From Psilocybe azurescens (taxonomy: Eukaryota > Basidiomycota > Agaricomycetes > Agaricales > Agrocybaceae), in contig JAJIRX010001025.1 of the NCBI GenBank assembly GCA_023853785.1, positions 1 through 64,000 on the forward strand: a stretch of DNA of 64,000 nucleotides. The letters run 5' to 3'. Positions 42,740-55,287 of the stretch are shown here, in pieces (within the stretch, counting starts at the first letter, position 1; each line of letters opens with the position of its first letter). The notes below the pieces were generated by a model that searched no databases, was not told where the DNA came from, and was given only the letters and a program-made list of their open reading frames with translations. The position numbers were made by a program, and so were the translations under genes.

Positions 42740-45700
42740 CGCCAAAATAGAAATCGAAAATTATAGTTTGAGCAGGCTGTCACAGACAGGGTCATCGGTG
42801 TGTCCTTTCTGAGGGCACTCGTGATAACTCATATCAGGGAGGAGGACCTAAGTGAAAACACGGACCGAGAAGAACACAAACGGAACTACACTGCTTGGAC
42901 ACTGCCGTTCTAAGCGCAGATAGCGAAATCCCGTCGTGAAAATGTGGCAGAAATGACGTAGAACGGGGGTGCGAAGGCAAATCTGACGCTTGCCGCGAAA
43001 ACGGTTGAATGGTGAAGGTCCGAAAGATAGAATAGGCATGGCTTGCGGTATGTCAAGTCAGCTCAAGAAGCTGCTACTGGACAAAGGAAGGGCACGTTCA
43101 TATATACCTTGGTTCTTTTGTCCCTTTCGTCTGCCGTTGATGGCCTGATGAAAAGAGATAACTTCACAAGGAAGGTTATGAGAAGATGAAAACCCCCGAT
43201 CTTGTCGCTCTCCTGATAGACCATACGGGAAGTTATCGAACTTCCGACCCCAAGGAGCTGACTGAAAAACTATCCTTTATGGCAAAAAATGGCTGGAGTA
43301 CGGTTGGAGTAGTTTTATTTGCATTGAATTTCCCAAGAATCGTCCTAAAATTGTAGCTTTAACATCGTTTCAAGTTTCGTGAACCATGGGATTATCCGCA
43401 TGAAATTGAACAAGATAGTCGTCGACAAGTCTAAAATTGTGGACCCAGAATATCTGTGTAGAGGATTTTTGGTCGAGAAGCGGTCAAATCGGGGTGGGAT
43501 TCAAATTGAACATGAGAATATTGAGGTTCGAGATTCAATGGTAAAACCATTAACAACAAAACGAACATTTATTTTCAAAATAGCTTCTCATCACGTGAAC
43601 TTGATATGAAGCCAACGCGAAGGGAAAGGAGTTGGCAATTGGCAAGGAGCCTGGAGGCCTGCCAGAGAAGCCTTGTAGTATGCATATTTAAATGTAAATG
43701 TTTCCCAGTAATCTTCTTGGAATCTTATATTGAAAAATGCAGTCTTGAACAAGTACAACCAAAAGGTTGCCAAAAGGGGAGAGGACACTGTACAAGTATA
43801 GTGTTGATTTACAGGGTCTCACGACATGCCACTCTCCGGACCAAGTCTATCTGCTATCGGATTGTCTTTGTAAATTTTGTTGACAGGACGACGGTATAAA
43901 TTCATAGTCATAAATTTGAAACTATGTAATCAAGATGGCTGGTCTATTCTAGGCTTGCAGTATTTTACCGTTACGTCAATGTAGCATGTACGAGTACTGT
44001 AATATGTTTCCCTCATCTTCCCAAGCCTATCTGGCCCTATGCCCGATTACCGGTCAGGTGCCCTTCTATACCTGGAATTCGGTGCTTCCGAGGTATACCC
44101 ATGTGCAAATAACACCCCGATCTAACAACGAGCCCGGTCAATTTGAGTGTTCGAGAGCCGAGAAGATTGTCTGGAGCTGAGTCAAAACTTCACTGGAAAA
44201 TGGGTGAGCTCTCTATTCTTTCTCACAACCAGTAAGTACTTGAGTTCCAATGACTGACTTGCAGTTGCGTCATGCCTCATGAGAGCTATCGTTCCTCAAA
44301 TAGAATTGTATGTATTCCAACCGCATGATGTGGCGTTATTCTAGACAGCCTTTCGGGACCGACATTCCTCTTTCTTCACTAGAAAAGCCACATTCACCAG
44401 AGTGCCTGTGAGCCTTCGATCACGGCTCAGCATGACCTGTCCGGTGTCAAGAGTCAATTTGTCTTGATAAGTGACACCCAGGAGGAAGAAGATTACTAAC
44501 TAGCGTCTTTTAATATACTTGCATAACGCTAGCCAGGTATGGACATTTAGGCTCACTGTAAACTCGTTGTGATCTCCTATTTTATCGAGGACTCCAATTT
44601 CTGGCAGTCAAAGAAAAAAAATCAAATGCAGACTAAAGCCACAACGCATTGGATCAGGCGCTAGTACGATGAATTGATCAAATTTTCAACAGGCGCCGCA
44701 CCTAGAAAAATTTGGAGCGTCATTACAGGTAGTCAAACATCCTGTCCGGATGCGATGAGCTAAGTAAGTTAAGCTAGTTTGATTGTTCCAAAAATTGAAC
44801 TTGGTGAATGGCGATCATTAAGTGACTATCGAAATAAAATCCCGAGAACGTCGATCATCCTTCCGAGGTTATAGGCTTGCGCCACAATGAGGAATAGAGT
44901 GATTTGGCGACGTCCTAGAGACGTCCATGAACATCGAGCAGTATGGCTTTAAAAGCCGTCTGCTGTGCCTTATTACTTAAGGACCTGAAGTTCGATTTAT
45001 TTCTGTCAGAATAGAGCCCATGGCCAGGGTACACCCTTTGGATTGCATGTACATGCGATGGTTCTTCTGCCGTTGATCGTTCAACGCTACTCTCAATCAC
45101 TCTAATAGGCGTTAGCGTGCGGACCGATATCAGGCACGAAATTTTGTCATAGTGGATGGGTGCACATTATCTGAGAGGATAAATATAGAACAGCCTACCA
45201 CTCGCGTGACCATTGACGCCAAAACGCCATTGCCTTGAAGAATAAAAAATAGGGTACATATCGGTGCCAGCTGAGAGTCTATTCATCTGGTTGACAGCGT
45301 CGGATTTGCTTTAAAAGCTATTGGGGTGAGGTATACCATTGCATCGTGTATGGGGGATTTAAGAAACTTCCACAGCGCTAAAATAGACCATTTACTCATA
45401 CCGAAGCCCCGCGTGGCCGGGAGCCCTAAGTATAGCTCCATTGAGCCACGTACCGGAAGCAGAGCATGTTACCGAAGAACAAAGTTGTCCCGGGCATCTA
45501 CGTTATAGAAACAAAAACTAACATTGGTATACAGCCAAGACTCGAACGAGTGCCTTAGCACTGGCTCAGTCCCAAGTCTCTGCAATGACGCACTGACAAT
45601 CCAGTACGTAGAATCTCTATTCAACAGCTAGCTTTCATCAGGCTCTTACCCGAAGGCCGGCCAATATCGTGGCCCGTCGGTAGCATGAGAGACTGGGGCG

Positions 45701-46610
45701 ACCACTAAGCCCACGAGGTTAAGGAATAGCTGACACTGCTTGTATTCTCACCGCATCGTCCCATGCATCTTCCTAGGACCATCATGGAGATTATTGCAAC
45801 TCTCGTTGGCACACTGGATGGAAAAACTGCCCAGAATACCGGAACAAGCAGCTGCGGCGGGTCCGGTTGTCGAGGAATTTGTCACCATAGACTGTATTGG
45901 TCAGACTCGACGTTTTCAAGCTTGTTGAAATTCTCCGAAAGCGTTTATGCCATATCGTAATATCTAACCCACTCCCGAGCGGATATAGTCAGATGGTGTT
46001 ACAAAGTTACCTCATGCCACCAGCAGGTATCAAACGCAGCAGAGAAAACAAAGAGAGCAAAAGAAAGACTTCCCTTTGGAGCTTGAAAAGTAAAAAGCTA
46101 GCATTTCGAGGGCCTTGGAAAGAGCGGTAGACCCAACGGCATCCGAATTAGTTGGTACTATTTGGAGCTTTCCAATTCCGTGTTAAGAGTGACAATAGGT
46201 TCTGTGGATCCAAGGTCCAAGGACGGGACATCGACCTCTCGAAGCCTCTCTTATTCCCTATCTTCCGGAATAGTAAGCAACACAGCCGTAGATAAAGAGA
46301 GGCTGCCGCCCCTTGTGAACTTGTCCTGGCTCGCATTCACGCTGTAAAGGATACTGTTATTGTTGTTGACATCCAAAAAAATGTGGAGGGGCGAAGCTTT
46401 ATCCTGATCTGTGAAGCTGGAAGGCCGACCAGAAACCAACCCTTTCGGGTGCTCATTGGCGCTGGCCATGTTGCTACCCATGAGCGGATTGGGCGAACCG
46501 GAAAGTTCTGTGTTCAAATTCGAGTCTGAGCCACCACTGTGTATCCAAGTGCCGACAATATATCGATGATAATTGTATTTTAAGCCTGCAACCGTTGAAG
46601 AGCCGCTGAT
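42740..46610. other. 3.9 kb without a supported gene
   Basis: Scattered frames under 100 codons with no family motif on either strand. No terminal repeats, target duplications or tRNA-like folds were recognised. Confidence 0.45.
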
Positions 46611-46619
46611 ATATTTTTG

Positions 46620-47360
46620 TAAAAGATGCATGAAGATTGATCATCCAGTTCATCGCTTACTTTGATTCTGGTAATGAATTCCGCCCATCGTCTGCATCGA
46701 AGGAAGAGAGAATCTATTGAGTCATATGTTAATCGAAAATCTACGAAAGATTTTGTATACGAACCAACCTGTGTAATTGTCCCTTCAATATCGCCCAGTA
46801 CCGTCTCACTCCAGGAGAGCATAGTCTCTTGCAGTCCTTTCGTGCGAGCCAGATTGAACAGAGGTTTTAACCTATCTTTCAAGCCTTGATCAATATTAAC
46901 ATCACTGCCTATCCGCATCTGTAAATCGTTGCGTAGGACCGATACAAGTTCAGTAGACAATGGTTTTGATATTTTTGCAAGCAGCGCCTGTGAATGAGAC
47001 GGGAGGGCAGAGCGCGCGTGCAAAGAGGATAGAGGTATCGAGTGCTGGACGGAGAGCGGACTTTTTCAAGTTGTTAGTGAGGCATTGGCGACATGTTGGT
47101 CTCCCATAACTTCTGTATCTCTTCAATGACGTCCAGAGCTTCGCCCCACTCTCCTGCATGTACCAATCCTCTTGCAACGCCAGCCATCTCCGTGACAATC
47201 GCGATCATCTTTATGCTCCCTCACTTTGCCGAGCCTTGACATTTTGGATTTCTTTCGTATCATCTCGAGCCCACGCTTGACCCCGCTGTTGTCGACATCC
47301 TGAAGCTGGATACATAGCTTGCCGATTTTACTCGGGCAACGTTCGGACTCATATTGAAGG
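46620..47360 (-). pseudogene. vps54 (GARP complex) pseudogene fragment
   Basis: Blocks typical of the Vps54 middle region occur in the right order but in shifting frames: VDNSGVKRGLEMIRKKSKM (about 47260-47310), EMAGVARGLVHAGEWGEALD-VIEEIQKLWE (about 47100-47195), SIPLSSLHARSALPSHSQ (about 46990-47040), then LSTELVSVLRNDLQMRI and TKGLQETMLSWSETVLGDIE (about 46790-46960). Vps54 tethers endosome-derived vesicles at the Golgi and is normally over 900 residues. Here only about 200 residues are present, with at least two frame changes and no N- or C-terminal parts. Probably a decayed partial copy of a gene located elsewhere. Confidence 0.65.
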
Positions 47361-47999
47361 TCAAAACACCCTAAATGTGCTTTTGAAATGAACTGCGGGG
47401 GCTAAATACTAAATACCGTGAAACCTAGTCCGTGAGCTGCTCCAGTCATTGGCAATGAATAGATTGTCAAGTTCAAGAGAAGTGGTCGAAGTTTTCAATA
47501 ATGCAAGGGGATGCTGAGCCTCACCAAGCCCGTCGCCTCCTCTATCCTCGGTGAAAGTGCTCGCGCGCATATAGTCACGAAGAAAGTCGTAGAGTACAGC
47601 GGCGAAAGAGGGTCTCTAATTTTAATTGCAGTTGTCTCCCGTGTATATGAACAGTTCGATATATTTCTTCCCAAGACTGAACGTTAAGCGACATTGAGCT
47701 CTGGAGCTTTGGGGTTGTCAACGATAGGTAACAGTGGGATATTAGAATCATATCCTCTCATAGTGAAGATCATGAAGGTCACACCTGGCAGACACGCATG
47801 CTCGTAAATTCAAGCAAAAACGAACAAACAAAAATTGATCCAAGTGAAAAAAAAATGAAAAGATGAAAAAGAGAACAATAAAATAAAAAAGAAAATTACA
47901 AACCACAACTGTATGTATACGAAAAGGAAGGCAAAAATCCAAGGCCATCCTGTCTCATTATCCTACTCTAACACCCGAGGAACAAGAAACTAACACGAA

Positions 48000-50727
48000 C
48001 TAGAACAGCCCGAGGAGATCATCCTGCTGCTGTGGCGGTTGCGCATTCGGCTTGGACGCAGAATATCCAGGCGTGGGGGTAACAGGAGCAGGTGTCATGG
48101 GCGCCCCACCGAATCCAACAGCATTAAACCCACCGCCGAAGGCCGCCGGCGTCACAGACAATCCTCCTCCACCACCTCCACCACCCCGCCGAAGATAGAC
48201 ACCAGGTCGTCCAGGGGTTGCTTGATGTACCAGCGAGCAAGTTGGCAGCGGCAGGTGTATTGGAAAGAACTTGGGTGGCGGCTAACCCTGATGGCTGACC
48301 CTCCAACCCAGTGGCATCGTCGAAATCCCTATCGAAAATGAAAAAAAAATAGTCAATAAGATAAAGTAAGCCCTACAGATAAGCGAAATAATGACATACA
48401 GCAAATTCTCCGCCTGTTGTCCAGCAACGACGGTTTGCAGTGCCTTTTGAGTAGAGAATTGATCCTCTCCAAGACTGTGGTGGATGGTTAAACCGATTAG
48501 CTATGATCTACAAGCAAAAAGGTACTATCACTTACTCTTCACCTTTGCGCACAGAGTCGGCGCCGACCCGCCCTTTGCCAATGAAAGTTTCGGCAGGTTT
48601 ATGATACACGCTCGCTAGACTTCCGACCTCTCCGAGGAGCTCTTCCAGGAGTGCCGGCGCCACAGTTGTCCGAGGGATTGAAATCGGAGGACGATGAGCC
48701 AGAACGACAGCCTAGTCAAGAAATAGGTCATTCAGGGGTGTGGTGTCTAGCACATGAAGCAACGTACCTTCGCTGCAGCTGGGTCCATGGATAGCAGACG
48801 CCAATAGATATATGCGCGATCGCGAACGTCGGGCGAATCGCAATCTTTGGTTGCCGTGTTCAGAATTTTCTGCACAATAGCTTGTGACGAGTCGGGTTTC
48901 TTCAAGAACAATTTAACCACCGCTGTTAGTGTTTGAAGTTGTACCTATTGAATGATCCTAATCAGTCGGGATTATTACGCGTCAAGTCGGGAAGGGACGT
49001 ACGGGGTACGCCTCTTCAGTGAAACTATCAACGAAAATTCCAAGCAATTCGTCAGCGTTGTCGATAGTGTTCGCATATTCTCCAATGATCCAGATGAGAG
49101 AAGCTTTAGCCTCCGGCTCATCGAGTTCGTCGAGATTAGAACAAAGAACGGGGATGATGCCCTCGTATGTGGATGGGTATTTTCGGAAAATATCCTATAG
49201 AATGAATATTGTCAACCTGTATGATTTGCATTAAAACCATGAGTCGATTACCTTCATAACCACGACTGCTTCTTGTACGACGTAGCTAACACGTGTGGAT
49301 ATCAAATCTAGTAGGACATTGACGCATCGCTCGGCGGCAGATTCAATTTTGATAGCTGTTTGACCAATAGCCTTGATACCCTTCCGCACAAAGTCAACAT
49401 CCACCTCAGAAGAATACCTAGGTCAAGACAATCAGAATAAGAGCATAAATATAGAAGATCAACAGCACGTACTCCTTGAGCTCGCTCAACAGTGCGTCAA
49501 CGTTGTTTTCGGAAGCCAAGCGAACCATGATATCCAGTTTTTCAACTTTCACGTATAGGGGGTCGTTGTATTTGCAGAAAAATACGCGCATTTCGTTGGA
49601 CAGGACATCGGGCCGTTTTTGGAGTAGTAGATTGATGTTTCGTAATGCGACCCATTGAACTTCGGGAGGCGAAGAAAGCAATGTAACTAAAGGAGGGGCC
49701 ATTTTGCGGACAAGTTGTTTTGTGAGTTCTTCTCGGCGTACACCGCGCATGTGAATCATAATAACCTATGCAATATCGATTGATTAGACCGAACGTGAAT
49801 ATGAAACTCAGAGAACATACTTTAACGGCGGCAAGAACAACGCTACCATTGACGTGTTGGAATTGGGGCACAACACGCTCACAGATATGCTCGCTCTCTT
49901 TCTCATCTTGAGCGACATAACGGGCCAACGCATTCAGAACAGCCACGCGGCCCCATTCGGAACACTCGTTGAGGGCAATCAGGAGTTTGTTGAGAATGGA
50001 GGTGGTAATGACGAAGATACCAGGATCCGAAGAGGACGTCCCAGGCTGTGAAGTGGCGGCAATATGAATATCTGTCAACGCCGCGACGGTATTCGCAACG
50101 ACCTGTCCGGATGATTAGACAATAAAGAAAACAACAGAAAGGTGAGCACTCACCATAGGATTACTATCCGCAATCATCTCCTGCAGTTGTTCCAAGAAGC
50201 CGTTATCGATCACAAGTTCTGGCTTCAGATCGTAAAGCTTTGCTACGCAAAGAGCGGCCGTCTTGCGAACGTAAGGGTTCTCGTCCCGGAGGCATTTCTG
50301 CAAGGGGTCGCAAAGGTAGTCGATGATCTTTTCCGCACGTAGACAGCCCATCGTACGAATCGCAAGGGCCCGTACGAGAGGATTCGGATCATCTGTGTCC
50401 TTGACGAACGTGTTCACGGCCAGAATGACGAGCTCTGGTTGTGTCTTCGCGTAGTTCATGAGATAGAGGTACACAAGCTTCTTCTGCTCGAGATCGTCCG
50501 TCTGCATGTTCTTAAGAACATCAGGAAAGAGTCCGCTGACATCTTAGAGAACGCTTGTAAGGTTTCGGTTGTCGGGATTCCATGCCATGACATGGTGTCG
50601 CACCTTTCCCAACAGTCATAGATGCGATGGTGCGTTTGATGGCATCCTTCCGCTTTTCGCGATACTCGCTGTTCAAGTCGACGCTAAGCTCATAGTTTTC
50701 GCCCTTGCGAGGAGCGCGTATGCTCAT
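48000..50727 (-). CDS. AP-1 complex subunit beta (beta-adaptin), with frame breaks in the hinge
   Basis: The large adaptin subunit linking clathrin to cargo at the trans-Golgi and endosomes. It starts [20 protein letters not shown], then a long HEAT/armadillo trunk: [132 protein letters not shown] and [19 protein letters not shown] short Gly-rich hinge follows and the protein ends QDDLLGLF, a clathrin-box-like end. There is no C-terminal appendage, as usual for the basidiomycete protein (about 730 residues). The hinge frame is broken by a missing base in a G run at 48213-48216 and another in a C run at 48184-48187, read on the plus strand. About nine exons. Confidence 0.9.
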
Positions 50728-51066
50728 GGAGATCGTATAAGATTGGGACAAGAGGATATAACAGATGTGAGGTCGATGGTCACGATCAGAGCTGCTTTGA
50801 TTGTCCTTGCTTGCTCTCCTAGTCAGCTCCAGCTGCGGCTCAGCTTGCCACCAACGCCGACAATTGATACCTTTCATGTCTCTTCAGATAATCTTCGGAC
50901 ACGCGAACAATTGCAAATCGTTGGGCTATATACGAAGTGTACTTATTACTGACATGGACCCCCTTCTAGGCAGCCTGGGCTCAACTTGGGCGTAATGACA
51001 ACTACAACAAACTTTCATACTGGCAAAAGGCTTGCAATTTGGGAACTATTCATGAATACGACTACT

Positions 51067-51321
51067 CTAGTGGCCATCAACCTGACTCGCGCTTTGGAGA
51101 TTATCGAAGATGTTTCCTGGACGACCTAGAGGAACAAATCGAGGCGGTGAACAAGGCCCCAAGCCTTCCGTGCCTAGGATGGCGGCGCAACGGATGGTGG
51201 AGAGCGTCGTCTCTCCTATGTCCCTTTGGGCGACATCGAGGATCGAACGGCTGGTAATAGGGGCAGACAATGCAAACAGGACGTTATTGCATATTATGAG
51301 GGTATAGAGCACCAGTTTCAT
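51067..51321 (-). CDS. Small secreted-protein candidate (84 aa)
   Basis: One intron-free frame. MKLVLYTLIICNNVLFALSA is a good signal peptide (K in the n-region, about 15 hydrophobic residues, Ala-Leu-Ser-Ala before the cleavage site). A mature part of about 64 residues with two cysteines (IRCAAILG, GPCSPPRF) follows. No known domain. It lies about 340 bp upstream of the AP-1 beta start on the same strand. Effector-like or cell-wall roles are only guesses. Confidence 0.4.
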   Translation of the reverse strand: MKLVLYTLIICNNVLFALSAPITSRSILDVAQRDIGETTLSTIRCAAILGTEGLGPCSPPRFVPLGRPGNIFDNLQSASQVDGH

Positions 51322-51339
51322 TTGCTAATTTACTATTGT

Positions 51340-52146
51340 TAATTGACCTTTTGAAATGTTTTGATTGCTCACCGTTACAGATAAAATATTTTGTGCGGTT
51401 TTCTTTGAAATCGAATTCACCTATTTGGAAACGAGGGCCGCTTCAGCAGAACATTTATACTTCTTCAAAGGATATTTCAAATTTATCAGTCACAGACACG
51501 ATAGAAGGCCCAAAGTACGTGGATTGCTTTATATGTGCATTGATGTTCTGACGGCCACGTCATTCCACTTCGTTTAGTGCGACAGGACTAGTTTACCAAG
51601 GCTCTAATTCGCTTAACACTAGCAGCTAGACCCAGGCTTAGTTCTTAACATGCCTAGCCTCTAGGCCGCTGAAAGACCTCCGTGTTATTGACTTTGCCAT
51701 GAAAATCTCAACTCAAGCCTCAAACGGAAGCCATGCCCCTAGCTATATTCGTGGAAACGAAGACGGCGATTTTATTGGCATTGGTTGTGTCTTACTCTAC
51801 ACGAAGAGGCCAATGCTTCAAAATGAAGTCATAGCCGCTGACCGCAGCATTTGCAGAAAACGTGTTTATCTTTCCTGTGGGAATAAATCGCCAGTAGATG
51901 CATCAGCAACGAAGGGACAGGAATAGACTAGATCGAAGGGCCAATCCTGCGACTCACAGCAAGCAAAGTAACCCAATCGGAAAGAGAAACTGGACGAGTA
52001 AAGCTAAGCTTCCTTTCATGGGTGAGAATTTTCCACACTACTTACTATGGCCGACAGAATCCCGCAAGGTCCATATTTTGCCGAACGCTGATGTTCTCCT
52101 CTAGCACAGCGTCCATATACTACAGTTCAATATCCACTGGACCGGT
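51340..52146. other. Intergenic, no supported gene
   Basis: Short overlapping frames only, without motifs. Confidence 0.4.
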
Positions 52147-52557
52147 TCAAAGGACGTTTTGCATCAGGGTTTCCATAAACATCGAGGGATAAGACCAAGG
52201 CAAGGAGAAAGATGCCAGAGTATGGTTTACGAAAGCCATCCGACAATTTGTCAGGTCAAACGTAGAAGACAGAAAATCAACCGACGCACACTCAGATTGA
52301 TATCTATTTCCAACATTCGCAGCTCTTGTGTACACAGTCTCGCCAGGAGCTGGGATCTGCGCCATTTCTGAGGGCGCCATTCCTCTGCATTCTCCATGAT
52401 GTCGTCCGTTGACAGGTGCTTGCGAATACGGATTGTAAGCATATCCACTTGCGTGTGGGTATTGATCATGGAAAGTGGGCCTTCCTTTGCTTCCTCCGCA
52501 CTCATTTGAGTGCTGAATATAAGAAGGTGGGGCTGAGCGTTCGTACACTGTCTGCAT
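52147..52557 (-). CDS. Hypothetical protein with PPxY motif (136 aa)
   Basis: The ATG at 52557 stands in a favourable context (AACAAAATGC). The protein begins MQTVYERSAPPSYIQHSNE, with a PPSY motif that could bind WW domains such as those of Rsp5-type ligases. A Tyr/Pro-rich stretch (PHASGYAYNPYSQAPVNG) and a less convincing tail follow. An intron is possible in the second half. Not recognised. Confidence 0.35.
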   Translation of the reverse strand: MQTVYERSAPPSYIQHSNECGGSKGRPTFHDQYPHASGYAYNPYSQAPVNGRHHGECRGMAPSEMAQIPAPGETVYTRAANVGNRYQSECASVDFLSSTFDLTNCRMAFVNHTLASFSLPWSYPSMFMETLMQNVL

Positions 52558-52619
52558 TTTGTTCTCAGGAGGAATGGAAGGGACTCGATCTTGATACAGA
52601 GAGAGCTGAACTGAGGTGA

Positions 52620-53181
52620 AACCTGTGATTTGGATGCTTCCTAGGATGTTACCCTTTTTATCTGGAAGGTTGGATGCGAAACCGAGTCGTACATGTGATT
52701 CAGCTGATTCATCGCGTTCCTAACTCCTATCATATTTTTGGGAAATTCAAGTCTCAAAGCTCGGGTTGGTATCGTTCGTCAGTTGCCGAATTTGTCCCTG
52801 TTTGACATCTCCTAGGGTGGGCGCTTAACTAGTTATTAATGTGCCGTGCTTTGCGACGTCTCCTATGTTACAAGATAGCAAAGCCCATAAACCACCAGCA
52901 TCTTTGACATTAATTGCAACAGTTACTCCACATGGTAGATGTTATAACGACTGTAACATCGTGTAATCGGCGATAAACTCTGTTCAGGTAGATAAAGTCG
53001 TTGTCAAAATCGGCAGCCCTTGATTTTACCACATTGTTTACGTCTAGGATCTGTGGCTATAACAGTCTAGATAAGGTCTCGATTGCACATCGTTTTTATT
53101 CGTAAATCATGTTGGCGAAAAAATCACGGATGGTATTGGGAGTTACAAGACCGGAATTCTTGCTTCAAGGGAAGGCATTAT
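52620..53181. other. Intergenic, nothing recognised
   Basis: Stretch downstream of the O-methyltransferase gene; no frame with conserved motifs. Confidence 0.4.
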
Positions 53182-54032
53182 TTACTTGCGGATTGCGTAT
53201 ATAAATCCATCGAATCCCCTCACACCGGCCGTACCAATAGTTGTAGCCTCAACCTCTTTATCATCCTTAAGGAATGAAAGGAGATCACGCGTTCCTATGG
53301 CCCAGGAATCTTTGACCTCTGGATCGGCGACCTTACCCTCGTAAACCGCGTTGTCTACAATCTAAATGCAAAAGTGAGAATCAATCAAGCTACTGTATAA
53401 TGCGTAGAAATCTTACAATGACGCCACCCGACCGAATCAGGCGCTTGGCTTCAGTGAAATAGGTAACGTTTGAGCTTTTATCGGCGTCAATGAACACCAA
53501 ATCGAATTTCTTCTCCGGATGCAAAGTGACCAGCGAGTCGGCTGCACGTCCGACGTGGAGAGTGATTTTATTTTCAACACCAGCGCGTTTGAAGTTCTCA
53601 GATGCGACCTGTAGGGTATATAGGTTGAGTTACGAACAGCTTTTCTGAATCTCAGAAGACGTACCTTAGCGTGAAGAGGATCAAACTCAAGGGTTGTCAC
53701 ATTGCCATCGGCTTGGGACAGCGCGGGCGAAATGGATGGTGGAGAATCTATTATAAGGGCGCAATATTAGAATTATTGAGAGTATCATATGCGATGAAAG
53801 CTTACCCTCCAAGGGTTCCTATTTCTAGAATTCGCTTTGCGCCGATGCTCCGAGCGAGGAGGTTCAAAAATTTGCCCTGAGCCTCAGACACAGCGATATC
53901 TGGGAGTCCCGAGTCCTTACTGTGCTTGGTGACAGAGTCCAGCACGTCGTCCTTGGGAAGCAGGAAAGAGTTGTGAAACTTCTCAGAACGAGTCCAATCT
54001 TGAATCGTAGCTGTGGATTGATAGAATGCCAT
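53182..54032 (-). CDS. Class I SAM-dependent O-methyltransferase (caffeoyl-CoA/catechol type)
   Basis: Transfers a methyl group from S-adenosylmethionine to a hydroxyl, usually of a phenolic or small metabolite, with a divalent metal. Exon 1 is MAFYQSTATIQDWTRSEKFH ... EAQGKFLNLLARSIGAKRI then SAM motif I LEIGTLGG. Exon 2 has TTLEFDPLHAKVA, which ends motif I's acidic strand. Then come KFDLVFIDADKSSNVTYF (metal-binding Asp and A-D-K) and GGVIIVDNAVYEGKV (second metal site D-N). The protein ends GFDGFIYAIRK. About 235 residues, four exons. Exon 2 appears two bases short in the GC repeat near 53722-53732, where F-A-R-A-L-S-Q is expected. A TATA-like TATAAATA lies at 54131-54138. Confidence 0.85.
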
Positions 54033-54130
54033 GACTATTGATGTCGGTGTTATAGAAGGTGGACTTGAGAGCTAGGTTGAAATTTGAGAGGCTTGTTGGG
54101 TCTTATATCGACTCTTTGATCATACCGACA

Positions 54131-54138
54131 TATTTATA
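54131..54138 (-). promoter_or_regulatory. TATA box of the O-methyltransferase gene
   Basis: TATAAATA on the minus strand, about 100 bp ahead of the ATG at 54032. Confidence 0.4.
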
Positions 54139-54139
54139 C

Positions 54140-55285
54140 TATTCTAATGGATGCTCGGATCATGCGAAGACGAATATTTTAGAACGAGAGCATGGTTATT
54201 TCATACATGGCCGCAGTTCGGTTGTGCATATCCGTACCGCAGTTATCAGATTACGTGCCAATGATCAAACACAACCATCGCTCCACTTGCTTGCTACTTG
54301 CTCACCTTGCCGCAGAAAGTTGCAATTAATCACGGAGTCGGCTATCAAAGATCTAGGCTGCCAATATCTTTATCAGATAAGATTAAGTAACTTTCGAAGC
54401 ATACTTTTGCGTAGCTTCTGACTCGCTTCCTAACTATGAAACTGCTCTCATTGGATGGTCAAGAAATGATTCGTAATGAGCAATCAATATCCTTACGAAT
54501 GGCATTATTATACAGGTCTTGATCCATGATCCAATGTTATTTCGTGGCACCGTTGATCGCGGAAATTTATCAGATAAGATGCGTATGACTCGCCCCTTAA
54601 GCTTGTTCATGATTGGAAACTGATGTAACTTGGCACTCCACGTAACAAAGTCGATCTACATGCGCAGCAGGCCAGTTCGTCAACGGTTAAATATACTTCT
54701 TCATTCCTCGGAAGAATGTCGCTGACGCATAGCATCTTAATAATGATTCAAGTTTTAAATCGTCTTCGCCGCTCACAATTCGCTGAACAGATAAAGCCGA
54801 CTATCATAGTATAAATACCAGTTTAAAGAAGATTCAGTGTGATTGCTGCTAGCATTACTGAATTTCATGTCGTTGAATATTCACCACTTCATTAAACGTG
54901 AGGATGGTAAGGAGCTGCTCTTTTGATGACGCCTTATTCCTGGGATCTATTAAACCCCTTTCCATTGAACTTGCGCTTGGTCTGAATCAACTACTCAGTT
55001 TCATGATGGAAATGTGCCGGTCAAGTATGAGAGCAGATAGATATCCACTGAGCATCTTCTAGGCCGTTTCATGCTTATCGTAATCACGTTAGTTCTGTGC
55101 TATTCGATTATTTGCTGACCACCGACGAACTAAACGCCGATTAAACGGACACTGCGTGATTCAGGACTTTAAATAGTAGACACGTACCAATCCCCATTCC
55201 TCTTCTTAGAACTATATTAGCAGAATTTAGCTCGCAAAATTTGGGTCGTAGTTTACAGGTAGTTCCCCGGTTACTCCAATACATA
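54140..55285. other. 1.1 kb without a supported gene
   Basis: AT-rich intergenic sequence; no motif-bearing frame on either strand. Confidence 0.45.
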
Positions 55286-55287
55286 GC

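Noticed and set aside
45530..45610. Possible tRNA (GACTCGAACGAG word)
   Set aside because: I could not fold a cloverleaf with matching acceptor and anticodon stems around it; B-box spacing is wrong.
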